In this document: positions 28,566-37,295 of the stretch, piece by piece
How the letters are laid out: every line of letters begins with the position of its first letter
Numbering within the stretch: the stretch's first letter is position 1
Source of the DNA: Fidelibacterota bacterium
GTDB taxonomy: Bacteria > Fidelibacterota > Marinisomatia > SCGC-AAA003-L08 > D37C17
DNA: 41,144 bases
Direction: 5' to 3'
Assembly: GCA_004124405.1 (NCBI GenBank)
Contig: SCKP01000013.1
Coordinates: 1-41,144 of the forward strand
Notes under the pieces: generated by a model
Told to the model about the DNA's origin: nothing
Seen by the model: only the letters and a program-made list of their open reading frames with translations
Databases searched by the model: none
Program-made: the position numbers and the translations under genes

Positions 28566-31500
28566 TTAGTCCAATAATACGTTAAGCCCTAATCCTTCAA
28601 GTTCTTTTATTAGAACGTTAAAAGATTCAGGAATACTTGATTCAGGTGTATTTTTCCCGCGAACCAGTGCATTATATAGTTTTGTCCGCCCATCCACATC
28701 ATCTGACTTTGTGGTTAATATTTCTTGCAGCGTATGAGCCGCACCATAAGCTTCTAATGCCCACACCTCCATTTCTCCAAACCGCTGACCACCCGCTTGG
28801 GCTTTACCACCCAGAGGCTGTTGAGTTATTAGCGAATATGGTCCGGTAGCACGGGCATGCATTTTATCATCTACCAAATGTGATAATTTTAGCATATAAA
28901 TAACGCCCACCGTGACAGGTGAAGCGATTTTCTCACCAGTTCTGCCATCCCATATATCAACTTTGCCAGTTTCAGGTAATCCAGCTTTTTTCAATTCACT
29001 AATAACATCTTCGTGATTGGCGCCATTAAAGACAGGTGTTTTATACCTTTTCCCAAGCTTTTCACCTGCCCATCCTAACATTGTTTCATACAGCTGACCT
29101 AAATTCATCCGAGAGGGTACACCAAGAGGATTTAGAACAATATCAACTGGTGTTCCATCTGCTGTGAAGGGCATATCTTCTTCAGGCACTATAATAGATA
29201 CAATTCCCTTATTACCATGACGTCCTGACACCTTATCTCCAATAGAAATTTTTCTCTTTTGAGCAATATATACCTTAGCAAGCTTCATTACACCTTGCTG
29301 CAATTCATCACCCACCCTCAATTTGAAAATTTCTTTTTCCAAACGCTCTTCAAGCTGTCTCAAATTTCTGCGATAATTCTGCCAAATTTTTAGAATTTTA
29401 TTCCAAATTATTGGATTTTCCACCCACGGAGATTTTAATGAAAGGGTCTCAAAATCGAGTTTTTTAATCCTAGAAGGCGTGAGTAAAGTCTTCGCTTTAA
29501 TAAGAGTACGGTTCGTGGTGACATCTCTCATTCCACCAGAGATTTGTTCAGATAATTGAGAATTTAACAACTCATCTCTTTTTTCCATTAGCTGAACCCT
29601 GTCTTTTCGCGCATTTCTCTGTAATGATCGAATCTGCTGCTTTTCTTCATCCCTGATTGCAATACTTTTTCTCTCAAAGAGCTGTGTATCAACAACAACA
29701 CCATGCACGCCAGAATCACAGCGCCTTGAGGCATCTTTAACATCACCAGCTTTCTCACCAAAAATTGCACGAAGTAATTTTTCTTCAGGCGTTGGGTCTG
29801 TTTCACCTTTTGGCGTTACTTTTCCAACCAAGATATCTCCTGGATGAACTTCTGCGCCAATGCGGACAATTCCCCGAGCGTCTAAATTTCGCGTTGCCTC
29901 TTCACTTACATTCGGAATTTCATTGGTAAGCTCTTCTTCGCCTCTCTTTGTATCCCTAATTTCAACTTCAAATTCCTTCATGTGAGTTGAAGTGAGCACA
30001 TCATGCTTTACCAAATTTTCATTAATAATGATGGCATCCTCGAAATTATATCCACGCCAAGGCATAAAAGCGACTTTCAGATTTCTTCCCAAAGCCAATT
30101 CACCATTCTTAGTTGAATGACCATCTGCAATAATCTGACCTTTTTTAACTTTCTGTCCCAAGCTCACAATTGGCCGCTGATTAATACAGGTATTCTGATT
30201 TGTCCGTAGAAGTTTTTTCAACTTAAATGTTTTCAAATTCTCATCAGGAACTAATTCCAACTCAGCAGGCTGTCCGGTAGAACGAATAGTTATTTCATTT
30301 GCATCAACGCTTGCAATGGTCCCATCGCAGGAGGCAACCATTGTCGCCCTGGAGTCCAACGCAACTCTACCTTCCATACCAGTTCCAACAATTGGAGGAT
30401 CTGGATTAAGCAGCGGAACAGACTGCCTCATCATATTTGACCCCATTAATGCACGGTTAGCATCGTCATTTTCTAAAAAAGGTATAAGTGAGGCAGAAAC
30501 ACTCACAATTTGATTTGGAGAAATATCTTTAAAGTCAACATTATCGGATGAAATAAGTGGGAAATCCTCACCATTTCTCACCCTGATAATATCCTTTACA
30601 AATTTACCCTTTTCTATCGGCTCTGTAGCTTGAGCTATATAGGCACGCATTTCTTCATCTGGTGATAAAAATACAATTTCATCAGAAAAAGAATATTTAC
30701 CAGGTCCTTTATGATCAATTTTTTGATAAGGAGACTCAATGAAGCCCAACTTATTAACAATAGCATGGGTTGCTAAAGAATTTATCAATCCAATATTTGG
30801 ACCTTCAGGCGTCTCAATTGGACACAGACGACCGTAATGTGTATAATGCACATCCCTAACTTCAAAACCAGCACGTTCTCTTGATAATCCGCCTGGTCCA
30901 AGCGAAGATATTCTACGCTTATGAGTGATTTCAGCCAATGGATTTGTTTGATCCATAAATTGTGATAACTGACTTGTACCAAAGAAAGTATTTAAAACGG
31001 TTGTTACAATACGCGAATTAACCAAATCTTGAGGCGTAAGACTTTCAGCCTCTCTCTGATTCATTTTTTCCTTAATGTTTCTATGCATTCGACTTAATGC
31101 AATATTAAATTGATTTGCGAGCTGCTCACCTACAGTTCTTACACGACGATTTCCCAAATGATCAATATCATCTGGCCCCTTTTCACCCTTTCTCATAAGG
31201 ATTAAATATTTAAACACTTCAATAAAATCATCTCGTGTTAAAATAGGTTCTTCGATGGGTGCATTAAGGTTAAACTTTTTATTTATTCGATATCGCCCTA
31301 CTGCACCAAGATCGTATTTCTTTGTAGAGAAAAACATTTTTTCTATGAATTTCCGTGCAATACCTACAGAAGGAGCTTCACCAGTACGCAAATGCTGGTA
31401 TAAAAGTTTAAGAGCATCTTCTGATGATTTTGTGGGATCTTTTTCCATCGTATTCTTCAACATTTGGACTTCTAAAGATTCTTCCTTCTTGGCAACAGTC

Positions 31501-32339
31501 AATTCTGAGATGCCTATTTTTTTAAATTCATCGAGCCGCTTTTCGGTTATAACAACTCCCGATTCAGCAACCACCTCACCGGTATTTTTATCGACAATAT
31601 CCTCTAGTAAAGTTTTATTTACTAAATTTTTCTTGCTACTCAACTTAAATGTTTTAGCTAATTTAAACGCTTCTAAAATATCTCTATTTGATGAATATCC
31701 AATTGCACGTAACAACAGTGTGGCAGGGAATTTTCGACGGCGATCTATAATAGCATAAATACAATCATAAATGTCTGTTGTAAAATCTACCCAAGAGCCT
31801 CTAAACGGAATAATACGAGCTTGAAACAATTTTGTGCCGTTGGGGTGAAAATTTTGATCGAAAAATACACCTGGGCTACGCTGAAGCTGACTTACAATTA
31901 CACGCTCAGCACCATTTATGATAAAGGTGCCACTTTCAGTCATGTAAGGAATATTTCCGAAGAATACATCTTGCTCGATGCTTTGAACATATTTACTTCG
32001 GTCGTTTTCATCCGTAATATTTAAAATAAATCGGACTTTTAGAGGAACAGATAAGGAAATCCTTCGCTCTAAACATTCTTTTTCGGTGTATTTAGGCAGA
32101 CCTAAATAATAATGCTTGTATTCTAAAACATAATCGTTTCGGGTATCTTCGACGGGGAACATGTTTTTAAATACTGCCTCCAAACCCTTATTTTCCCGCT
32201 TTTCCGGTAAAATATCTTCCTGAAGAAAACTTTCCCAGGATGCTAATTGAATCGCCAGAAGATCAGGTATGGGAATTTTAGGTTGAAATTTTGAAAAATC
32301 ATGGCGTGCACCGTTTTTCATTGCCGTGTCAACACTCAA
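28566..32339 (-). CDS. rpoB: RNA polymerase beta subunit
   Basis: Catalytic subunit of RNA polymerase, 1257 residues. The rifampicin region reads S-Q-L-S-Q-F-M-D-Q-T-N-P-L-A-E and H-K-R-R-I-S-S-L-G-P-G-G-L, which looks like the sensitive type. G-R-H-G-N-K-G and the C-terminal G-G-Q-R-F-G-E-M-E-V-W-A-L are intact. The start is TTG at 32339: GGAGGT lies eight bases upstream, the strongest ribosome site in the window. The next methionine (codon 7) would be badly spaced from it. Confidence 0.98.
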   Translation of the reverse strand: MSVDTAMKNGARHDFSKFQPKIPIPDLLAIQLASWESFLQEDILPEKRENKGLEAVFKNMFPVEDTRNDYVLEYKHYYLGLPKYTEKECLERRISLSVPLKVRFILNITDENDRSKYVQSIEQDVFFGNIPYMTESGTFIINGAERVIVSQLQRSPGVFFDQNFHPNGTKLFQARIIPFRGSWVDFTTDIYDCIYAIIDRRRKFPATLLLRAIGYSSNRDILEAFKLAKTFKLSSKKNLVNKTLLEDIVDKNTGEVVAESGVVITEKRLDEFKKIGISELTVAKKEESLEVQMLKNTMEKDPTKSSEDALKLLYQHLRTGEAPSVGIARKFIEKMFFSTKKYDLGAVGRYRINKKFNLNAPIEEPILTRDDFIEVFKYLILMRKGEKGPDDIDHLGNRRVRTVGEQLANQFNIALSRMHRNIKEKMNQREAESLTPQDLVNSRIVTTVLNTFFGTSQLSQFMDQTNPLAEITHKRRISSLGPGGLSRERAGFEVRDVHYTHYGRLCPIETPEGPNIGLINSLATHAIVNKLGFIESPYQKIDHKGPGKYSFSDEIVFLSPDEEMRAYIAQATEPIEKGKFVKDIIRVRNGEDFPLISSDNVDFKDISPNQIVSVSASLIPFLENDDANRALMGSNMMRQSVPLLNPDPPIVGTGMEGRVALDSRATMVASCDGTIASVDANEITIRSTGQPAELELVPDENLKTFKLKKLLRTNQNTCINQRPIVSLGQKVKKGQIIADGHSTKNGELALGRNLKVAFMPWRGYNFEDAIIINENLVKHDVLTSTHMKEFEVEIRDTKRGEEELTNEIPNVSEEATRNLDARGIVRIGAEVHPGDILVGKVTPKGETDPTPEEKLLRAIFGEKAGDVKDASRRCDSGVHGVVVDTQLFERKSIAIRDEEKQQIRSLQRNARKDRVQLMEKRDELLNSQLSEQISGGMRDVTTNRTLIKAKTLLTPSRIKKLDFETLSLKSPWVENPIIWNKILKIWQNYRRNLRQLEERLEKEIFKLRVGDELQQGVMKLAKVYIAQKRKISIGDKVSGRHGNKGIVSIIVPEEDMPFTADGTPVDIVLNPLGVPSRMNLGQLYETMLGWAGEKLGKRYKTPVFNGANHEDVISELKKAGLPETGKVDIWDGRTGEKIASPVTVGVIYMLKLSHLVDDKMHARATGPYSLITQQPLGGKAQAGGQRFGEMEVWALEAYGAAHTLQEILTTKSDDVDGRTKLYNALVRGKNTPESSIPESFNVLIKELEGLGLNVLLD

Positions 32340-32384
32340 AGTAGATTACCTCCGTTTAGAATAGAAATGAATAATAAAGCTGAA

Positions 32385-32407
32385 TTAAAGTAGAAAACCT
32401 ACTTTAA
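32385..32407 (-). promoter_or_regulatory. Hairpin at the rplL-rpoB junction
   Basis: A perfect 9-bp inverted repeat, TTAAAGTAG / CTACTTTAA with a 5-nt loop, overlaps the rplL stop codon and opens the 59-bp rplL-rpoB gap. It is AT-rich and lacks a T tract directly after it, so it is not a strong terminator. In E. coli the same junction holds an attenuator and an RNase III site; a similar role here is inference. Confidence 0.4.
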
Positions 32408-32785
32408 AGTAACTGTTGCACCAGCTTCTTCTAATTGTTTTTTTACTTCCCCCGCTTCATCTTTGGATACGGCTTCTTTAACTATAGATGGCGCATTATC
32501 TGCTAATTCTTTTGCCTCTTTTAAGCCAAGGGTGGTGATAGTACGAATAACCTTAATCACATTGATTTTCTTTTCACCAACTCCGGTTAATTCGATATCG
32601 AATTCTGTTTTTTCCTCAGCTGCGCTTGTATCACCAGCAGCCGGAGCTGCACCACCTGCAATTGCTACAGGGGCTACTGCTGTAACTCCAAACTTATTTT
32701 CGATTTCTTTTATTAGTTCGGATATTTCTAACATATTTGCATTTTCTAAATACACCATTACATCTTCTCTTTTAATGTCTGCCAT
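32399..32785 (-). CDS. rplL: Ribosomal protein bL12 (L7/L12)
   Basis: Stalk protein that recruits translation GTPases; present as multiple dimers on L10. 128 residues: an N-terminal dimerisation helix, an Ala/Pro/Gly hinge near residues 37-55 ([11 protein letters not shown]) and a C-terminal domain with [16 protein letters not shown]. It lies 25 bp after rplJ. ATG start, TAG stop inside a hairpin. Confidence 0.98.
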   Translation of the reverse strand: MADIKREDVMVYLENANMLEISELIKEIENKFGVTAVAPVAIAGGAAPAAGDTSAAEEKTEFDIELTGVGEKKINVIKVIRTITTLGLKEAKELADNAPSIVKEAVSKDEAGEVKKQLEEAGATVTLK

Positions 32786-32810
32786 TTTCTTTTATCTCCT
32801 GATTTCGATA

Positions 32811-33335
32811 TTAAGATTTATTTTCTTTTAAACTTGTTAATACTCCCGAAAGTTTTGACATTGCACCACTCAATGTACCAACCAATTTGCTCATGGGCTG
32901 ATTTAACGTTCCAACAAACATTGACAGCAATGCATCACGGGATGGAAGTTCTGCCAACTCTTTGTATTTTTCTGGGCCAAATATTTCGCCCTCAAATACC
33001 ATTCCAACAACTTCCAAGGTTGCATTCTTATTTTCTTTTTCAAAATTACGGATTACACGAGCAGGCGCCGTAGGATCACCAGACACATAAGCTATCCCGA
33101 TTTGGCCTGAAAGCAATTCATCCAATTTGTCTTCAAATCCTGCATTATTTGCCGCAATTTTTGTAAGGGTATTCTTTGAAACAAAATAGCACACTTCACT
33201 TTCCCTGAACTGTTTACGCAACTCAGTTGCTTGAGCAACATTCATTCCAGAATATCTGGTGAAATAAATGCCAGTTGAATTCTGAAACTTTTGTGTTAAA
33301 TCATTTATGATTTCGGTTTTTTGTTGAGTTGGCAT
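32811..33335 (-). CDS. rplJ: Ribosomal protein uL10
   Basis: Base of the ribosomal stalk, binding 23S rRNA and L12 dimers. 174 residues with Y-F-T-R-Y-S-G-M-N-V-A-Q and E-L-R-K-Q-F-R-E, and a C-terminal L12-binding helix. The gap to rplA is only 10 bp, so there is no space for the long L10 leader used for autoregulation in many bacteria. ATG start. Confidence 0.97.
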   Translation of the reverse strand: MPTQQKTEIINDLTQKFQNSTGIYFTRYSGMNVAQATELRKQFRESEVCYFVSKNTLTKIAANNAGFEDKLDELLSGQIGIAYVSGDPTAPARVIRNFEKENKNATLEVVGMVFEGEIFGPEKYKELAELPSRDALLSMFVGTLNQPMSKLVGTLSGAMSKLSGVLTSLKENKS

Positions 33336-33345
33336 TCGTAATTCC

Positions 33346-34038
33346 CTATCCTGAAATACTCGATTTATCTAATTTAATACCTGGACCCATAGCAGAAGTC
33401 ATGGTTACTTTTTTCATATAGAGGCCCTTTGCTGCCTGAGGCTTTGCTTTTAAAATTGCATTAATAAATACCTTGGCATTTTCTACAATTTTTTCATTAG
33501 GAAAAGAAATCTTTCCAATACTGTTATGAATTATGCCATTTTTTTCTACTCTGAATTCTATCTTGCCCGCCTTTACTTCAGTGACAGCCTTGGCGATATC
33601 TTTGGTTACTGTTCCAATTTTCGGATTGGGCATCAATCCTCTTGGACCAAGAATTTTTCCCAGTTTACCAACTTCAGCCATCATATCAGGCGCTGCAACT
33701 ACGACATCAATATCAGTCCAGCCGCCTTTAACCTTTTCCACCATATCGTTTGCACCGACAAAGTCAGCTCCAGCATTTTTAGCTTCTTCAGCTAAATCAT
33801 CTCTTGCAAAAACCAATACCTTTATATCTTTTCCTATACCATTTGGCAGTGCAACTGTTCCACGCACAATCTGGTCTGCATGCTTTGGATCTACACCCAG
33901 ATTAATTGCAAGCTCAACCGATTCATCAAATTTTGGATGACTAAAGCTTGATAACAATTCAACAGCTTCTTCCAAGCTGTATTCTTTGTCTCTGTTAATT
34001 TTCTCAAAATTACTATTATATCTTTTTGAATGTGCCAA
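33346..34038 (-). CDS. rplA: Ribosomal protein uL1
   Basis: L1-stalk protein that helps E-site tRNA release. 230 residues: F-D-E-S-V-E-L-A-I-N-L-G-V-D-P and G-P-R-G-L-M-P-N-P-K, the family hallmarks, are both present. The start is TTG at 34038 with GGGAT upstream; A-H-S-K-R-Y follows. Gap to rplK is 3 bp. Confidence 0.97.
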   Translation of the reverse strand: MAHSKRYNSNFEKINRDKEYSLEEAVELLSSFSHPKFDESVELAINLGVDPKHADQIVRGTVALPNGIGKDIKVLVFARDDLAEEAKNAGADFVGANDMVEKVKGGWTDIDVVVAAPDMMAEVGKLGKILGPRGLMPNPKIGTVTKDIAKAVTEVKAGKIEFRVEKNGIIHNSIGKISFPNEKIVENAKVFINAILKAKPQAAKGLYMKKVTMTSAMGPGIKLDKSSISG

Positions 34039-34041
34039 AAT

Positions 34042-34467
34042 TTATCCCTTTACTATGATGCCCATACTTCTTGCAGTGCCCGCAATCATTCGCATGGCAG
34101 ATTCTACATCCGATGCGTTCAAGTCCGGCATTTTAATTTCTGCAATTTCTTTTAATTGAGCCTTGGTTACAGTTCCAATTTTTTCCCTATTAGGCTCACC
34201 AGACCCTTTTGGAATACCAACCGCTTCAAGAAGCAAAGATGCAGCCGGCGGGGTTTTTGTGATAAATGTAAATGATCTGTCCGCAAAAACTGTGATTTCA
34301 ACCGGTATCAACTTACCCATTTGCTCTTGTGTCTTTGCATTAAATGCTTTACAAAATTCCATAATATTAACACCATGCTGCCCCAATGCAGGACCAACCG
34401 GTGGTGCAGGATTAGCCTTTCCTGCAGGAATTTGAAGTTTAATAAATCCAATAACCTTTTTTGCCAT
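34042..34467 (-). CDS. rplK: Ribosomal protein uL11
   Basis: GTPase-centre protein binding 23S helices 43-44; needed for RelA activation in bacteria that use it. 141 residues: [16 protein letters not shown] and [12 protein letters not shown]. The N-terminal proline-rich switch is intact, so no thiostrepton-resistance change is evident. ATG start, 6 bp after nusG. Confidence 0.98.
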   Translation of the reverse strand: MAKKVIGFIKLQIPAGKANPAPPVGPALGQHGVNIMEFCKAFNAKTQEQMGKLIPVEITVFADRSFTFITKTPPAASLLLEAVGIPKGSGEPNREKIGTVTKAQLKEIAEIKMPDLNASDVESAMRMIAGTARSMGIIVKG

Positions 34468-34473
34468 AATTTT

Positions 34474-35004
34474 TTACTTTTCTATTTCTACTTGGAAAAA
34501 ATCTAACTCAATAGGTGTAGGTCTGCCAAATATTGAAACCGTCACCTTAACCTTCTGCTTATCTTCATTAAGACTTTCTACGAATCCAGTAAAGTCAATG
34601 AATGGACCAGCGACCACTTTAATAGCATCACCTTTTTTAAATGGAATATCAACTAATTCAATTCCTTCCTTACGCTCCACCTCACCGAAAATTCTTTTTA
34701 TCTCATCCTCCCTTAATGGAACAGGTTTTTTCCCTTTTGGTCCTACGAAACTAAGCACTCCGGGCGAATTTTCAACAACATACTTTGTATTTGCATTCAT
34801 ATTCATTTTAATTAAAACATATCCAGGGAAGAACATTTTTTCCCTAATCCTTTTTTTATTGTTTCGCATTTCAACCACTTTTTCATACGGTACAAATACT
34901 TCTTCTATCTCATTAGAAATATCATTATCACCAGCAGCCCTGAAAATTTGTTCCTCAGCGCTCTTTTCCTTTCCCGATATAACTCTTAGGGAATACCAAA
35001 ACAT
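34474..35004 (-). CDS. nusG: Transcription elongation/antitermination factor NusG
   Basis: 176 residues with an NGN domain (W-Y-S-L-R-V-I-S-G-K-E start, F-F-P-G-Y-V-L-I-K-M) and a C-terminal KOW domain (F-K-K-G-D-A-I-K-V-V-A-G-P-F). It links RNA polymerase to S10 or Rho. It lies 6 bp after secE and 6 bp before rplK, the conserved secE-nusG-rplK order. ATG start. Confidence 0.98.
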   Translation of the reverse strand: MFWYSLRVISGKEKSAEEQIFRAAGDNDISNEIEEVFVPYEKVVEMRNNKKRIREKMFFPGYVLIKMNMNANTKYVVENSPGVLSFVGPKGKKPVPLREDEIKRIFGEVERKEGIELVDIPFKKGDAIKVVAGPFIDFTGFVESLNEDKQKVKVTVSIFGRPTPIELDFFQVEIEK

Positions 35005-35010
35005 TACTGT

Positions 35011-35202
35011 CTATTTACCGCCTATTATTCTTGAAACAAATTCTGACAACCCAAAATCTACAAAAAATAAGAATAAAGCAATCATTACAGTAAATACACC
35101 CACAATAAGCGTAGAGCCCAACATCTCTTCTTTAGAAAGCCAAGTCACTTTTTTCATTTCAACCTGAACACCATTAAAATACTGCGAAATTTTTTGAATC
35201 AT
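35011..35202 (-). CDS. secE: Protein translocase subunit SecE
   Basis: Short single-span SecE of 63 residues. An amphipathic segment containing K-K-V-T-W-L-S-K-E-E is followed by one membrane span (L-I-V-G-V-F-T-V-M-I-A-L-F-L-F-F). This is the minimal form, unlike the three-span E. coli protein. It stabilises SecY. ATG start, 68 bp after tRNA-Trp. Confidence 0.96.
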   Translation of the reverse strand: MIQKISQYFNGVQVEMKKVTWLSKEEMLGSTLIVGVFTVMIALFLFFVDFGLSEFVSRIIGGK

Positions 35203-35270
35203 TTTATTTTTCCGACTTTAATTAATTACTTTAACTAACACTCCAACGAATCCATTTTAAACCGGGCTTG

Positions 35271-35343
35271 CAGGTGAGGAAGGACTCGAACCCTCAACTC
35301 CCGGCTTTGGAGGCCGGTGCTCTACCAATTGAACTACTCACCT
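35271..35343 (-). tRNA. tRNA-Trp (CCA anticodon)
   Basis: 73-nt cloverleaf with acceptor AGGTGAG/CTCACCT, anticodon stem CCGGC/GCCGG and loop CTCCAAA giving anticodon CCA. Discriminator is G. The 3' CCA tail is not encoded (CAA follows), so it needs the CCA-adding enzyme. It sits between rpmG and secE, the common place for this tRNA. Confidence 0.96.
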
Positions 35344-35366
35344 AAACCTATCTCTTTATATAATTG

Positions 35367-35531
35367 TTATTTTGTTTCTTTAAAAATAACATGCTTCTTC
35401 ACAACAGGATCATATTTTTTATATTCAACACGATCAGGATGAAGACGCTTATTTTTAGTTACAGAATACCGATAACCTGTTCCGGCCGTACTCTCAATCT
35501 GAATAATATCTCGTTTACTATTGCCTGCCAT
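35367..35531 (-). CDS. rpmG: Ribosomal protein bL33 (zinc-free form)
   Basis: 54-residue ORF read directly from the gap between tRNA-Trp and tuf2. It starts [10 protein letters not shown] and ends V-I-F-K-E-T-K. Diagnostic features are [10 protein letters not shown] and D-P-V-V-K-K-H. There is no cysteine at all, so this is the C- form of L33. Its ATG lies 8 bp after the tuf2 stop. TAA stop at 35367-35369. Confidence 0.95.
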   Translation of the reverse strand: MAGNSKRDIIQIESTAGTGYRYSVTKNKRLHPDRVEYKKYDPVVKKHVIFKETK

Positions 35532-36748
35532 TTCTCTACCTATTCAATAATTTCAGTTACAACGCCAGCACCAACCGTATGGCCACCTTCACGGATTGCA
35601 AATCGAAGCTCCTGCTCCATGGCAATTGGCGTAATAAGTTCTACATTTAAATTGACATTATCTCCAGGCATCACCATCTCTGTACCTTCCGGAAGAATAA
35701 TAGATCCAGTCACATCCGTTGTCCTAAAATAAAACTGAGGACGGTAACCCTTGAAAAACGGTGTATGACGTCCACCTTCTTCTTTCTTAAGAACATAGAT
35801 CTCTGCCTTAAACTTTTTATGGGGTGTAATACTGCCAGGTTTGGCCAACACCATCCCACGGTCAATCTCATCTTTCTCAACACCACGAAGAAGAAGTCCT
35901 GCATTATCACCAGCCTGTCCTTCATCTAATATCTTTCTAAACATTTCAACACCTGTACATACCGTCTTAACTTTAGATCCCATACCTACAAGTTCCAAGC
36001 TCTCACCCACCTTTATAATACCACTTTCAATTCTTCCTGTTGCAACGGTTACTCTTCCCGTTATTGAAAATACATCGTCAACAGGCATGAGAAATGGTTT
36101 GTCAACTGAGCGCTCCGGAGTTGGAATAAAATTATCTACCTGATCCATAAGTTCGAAGATAGGCTTTGCAGCATCACCAGTACCATCTGAATTTAATGCA
36201 TTTAAAGCGCTACCCTGAATAATAGGGGTATCATCACCTGGAAATCCATATTCTGATAATAATTCTCTCAGCTCCATTTCAACCAACTCTAACAGTTCCG
36301 GATCATCTACCTGATCACATTTGTTCATAAAAATTACAATAGAAGGAACATTTACCTGCTTGGCTAAAAGTAAGTGCTCCCTGGTCTGCTGCATAGGTCC
36401 ATCAGTTGCAGCTACAACCAAAATAGCACCATCCATTTGCGCTGCACCTGTAATCATGTTTTTAATATAGTCCGCGTGACCAGGGCAATCTACATGCGCA
36501 TAATGACGCGCCTCTGTCTCATATTCAACATGGGCAGTATTAATTGTAATACCACGCTCACGCTCTTCCGGCGCATTATCTATCTGGTCAAAGGCGGTAA
36601 CCTCGGCAAGCCCTTTGGTTGCCAAACACTTGGTTATAGCAGCTGTCAAGGTAGTCTTACCATGGTCAACGTGACCGATTGTGCCCACATTTACGTGAGG
36701 CTTCGTTCTTTCAAATTTCGCTTTTGCCATAATTTAAGTATCTCCTTA
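35531..36748. repeat. Direct repeat copy 2 (tuf2 and flanks)
   Basis: Partner of 19953-21170, 1218 bp and indel-free. The shared segment begins at the first base of the rpmG start codon and ends 18 bp upstream of the tuf2 ATG. Six of nine differences are synonymous and scattered. Three are non-synonymous and lie within 60 bp. Confidence 0.95.
35540..36730 (-). CDS. tuf: Elongation factor Tu, copy 2
   Basis: Second EF-Tu gene, 396 residues, with the same GTPase motifs and ribosome site as copy 1. It differs by Ala208Ser, Glu218Asp and Gly227Val. The last change turns the domain-2 motif G-R-G-T-V into G-R-V-T-V. That glycine is strongly conserved across EF-Tu proteins, so the product may be impaired or the base may be miscalled. 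It is transcribed after four tRNAs and before rpmG, tRNA-Trp and secE, a layout like E. coli tufB. Confidence 0.97.
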   Translation of the reverse strand: MAKAKFERTKPHVNVGTIGHVDHGKTTLTAAITKCLATKGLAEVTAFDQIDNAPEERERGITINTAHVEYETEARHYAHVDCPGHADYIKNMITGAAQMDGAILVVAATDGPMQQTREHLLLAKQVNVPSIVIFMNKCDQVDDPELLELVEMELRELLSEYGFPGDDTPIIQGSALNALNSDGTGDAAKPIFELMDQVDNFIPTPERSVDKPFLMPVDDVFSITGRVTVATGRIESGIIKVGESLELVGMGSKVKTVCTGVEMFRKILDEGQAGDNAGLLLRGVEKDEIDRGMVLAKPGSITPHKKFKAEIYVLKKEEGGRHTPFFKGYRPQFYFRTTDVTGSIILPEGTEMVMPGDNVNLNVELITPIAMEQELRFAIREGGHTVGAGVVTEIIE

Positions 36749-36795
36749 ATTTACTCTTACAATTAAAAACCATATTCACACTTACTTTTTTTTAG

Positions 36796-36868
<73 letters not shown>

Positions 36869-36875
36869 AGTTTTG

Positions 36876-36948
36876 AGCGGGAGACAAGACTCGAACCTGC
36901 GACCCTCAGCTTGGAAGGCTGATGCTCTACCAACTGAGCTACTCCCGC
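36876..36948 (-). tRNA. tRNA-Gly (TCC anticodon)
   Basis: 73-nt cloverleaf: acceptor GCGGGAG/CTCCCGC, anticodon stem TCAGC/GCTGA, loop CTTCCAA with anticodon TCC, discriminator T. No CCA is encoded. It lies 7 bp from the following tRNA-Thr. Confidence 0.96.
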
Positions 36949-36956
36949 CTTAAATG

Positions 36957-37040
36957 TGGGCCGGGATGGACTTGAACCACCGTAGGCATTACGCCGGCAG
37001 ATTTACAGTCTGCTGCCATTGACCACTCGGCCACCGACCC
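36957..37040 (-). tRNA. tRNA-Tyr (GTA anticodon)
   Basis: 84-nt class II tRNA with a long variable arm. Acceptor GGGTCGG/CCGGCCC has one T-G pair. Anticodon stem GCAGA/TCTGC, loop CTGTAAA, anticodon GTA, discriminator A. No CCA is encoded. Confidence 0.96.
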
Positions 37041-37047
37041 AAAAAAA

Positions 37048-37124
37048 TGGAGCCATTGGAGGGATTCGAACCCCCGACCCGCTGATTACAAATCAGCCGC
37101 TCTGACCAACTGAGCTACAATGGC
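37048..37124 (-). tRNA. tRNA-Thr (TGT anticodon), CCA encoded
   Basis: 74-nt body (37051-37124) with acceptor GCCATTG/CAATGGC, anticodon stem GCTGA/TCAGC and loop TTTGTAA, anticodon TGT. The genome continues with CCA at 37050-37048, so this is the only tRNA of the five whose tail is encoded. First tRNA of the tuf2 transcript. Confidence 0.95.
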
Positions 37125-37147
37125 AGAGTTAGTTAAAAAACACTCTA

Positions 37148-37153
37148 ATTATA
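37148..37153 (-). promoter_or_regulatory. Candidate -10 element for the tRNA-tuf2 transcript
   Basis: A perfect TATAAT on the minus strand ends 24 bp upstream of the first tRNA. No matching -35 exists at normal spacing; a GC-rich hairpin occupies that region. An alternative pair further upstream is TTGTTT (37209-37204) and TTAAAT (37186-37181) with a 17-bp spacer, which would place the GC-rich segment as a discriminator. Confidence 0.3.
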
Positions 37154-37175
37154 AAAAATGGCCCCGGTCAGAGCC
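37153..37175 (-). terminator. Candidate intrinsic terminator between cysS and the tRNAs
   Basis: On the minus strand GGCTCT pairs with GGGGCC (two G-T pairs) around the loop GACC, then one A, then six T residues. It would end the ddl-cysS transcript, about 120 bp after the cysS stop. The same GC-rich block might instead be the discriminator of a stable-RNA promoter. Confidence 0.4.
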
Positions 37176-37295
37176 GTGCAATTTAAATGGTTTGAAAAAC
37201 TTAAAACAATAGATTTTAGTAAAAAATAAAACTTTTTTTATCTTTATTTAAGCTTATGACCATTTATTCAAGAATTAAATCAAATTTATTTTGAC

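Noticed and set aside
31255-31758. Plus-strand ORF of 167 codons opposite rpoB
   Set aside because: Antisense shadow of a conserved coding region; no independent support.
34598-35167. Plus-strand ORF of 189 codons opposite nusG and secE
   Set aside because: Fully antisense to two highly conserved genes, with no ribosome site, no recognisable domain and composition explained by the opposite strand.
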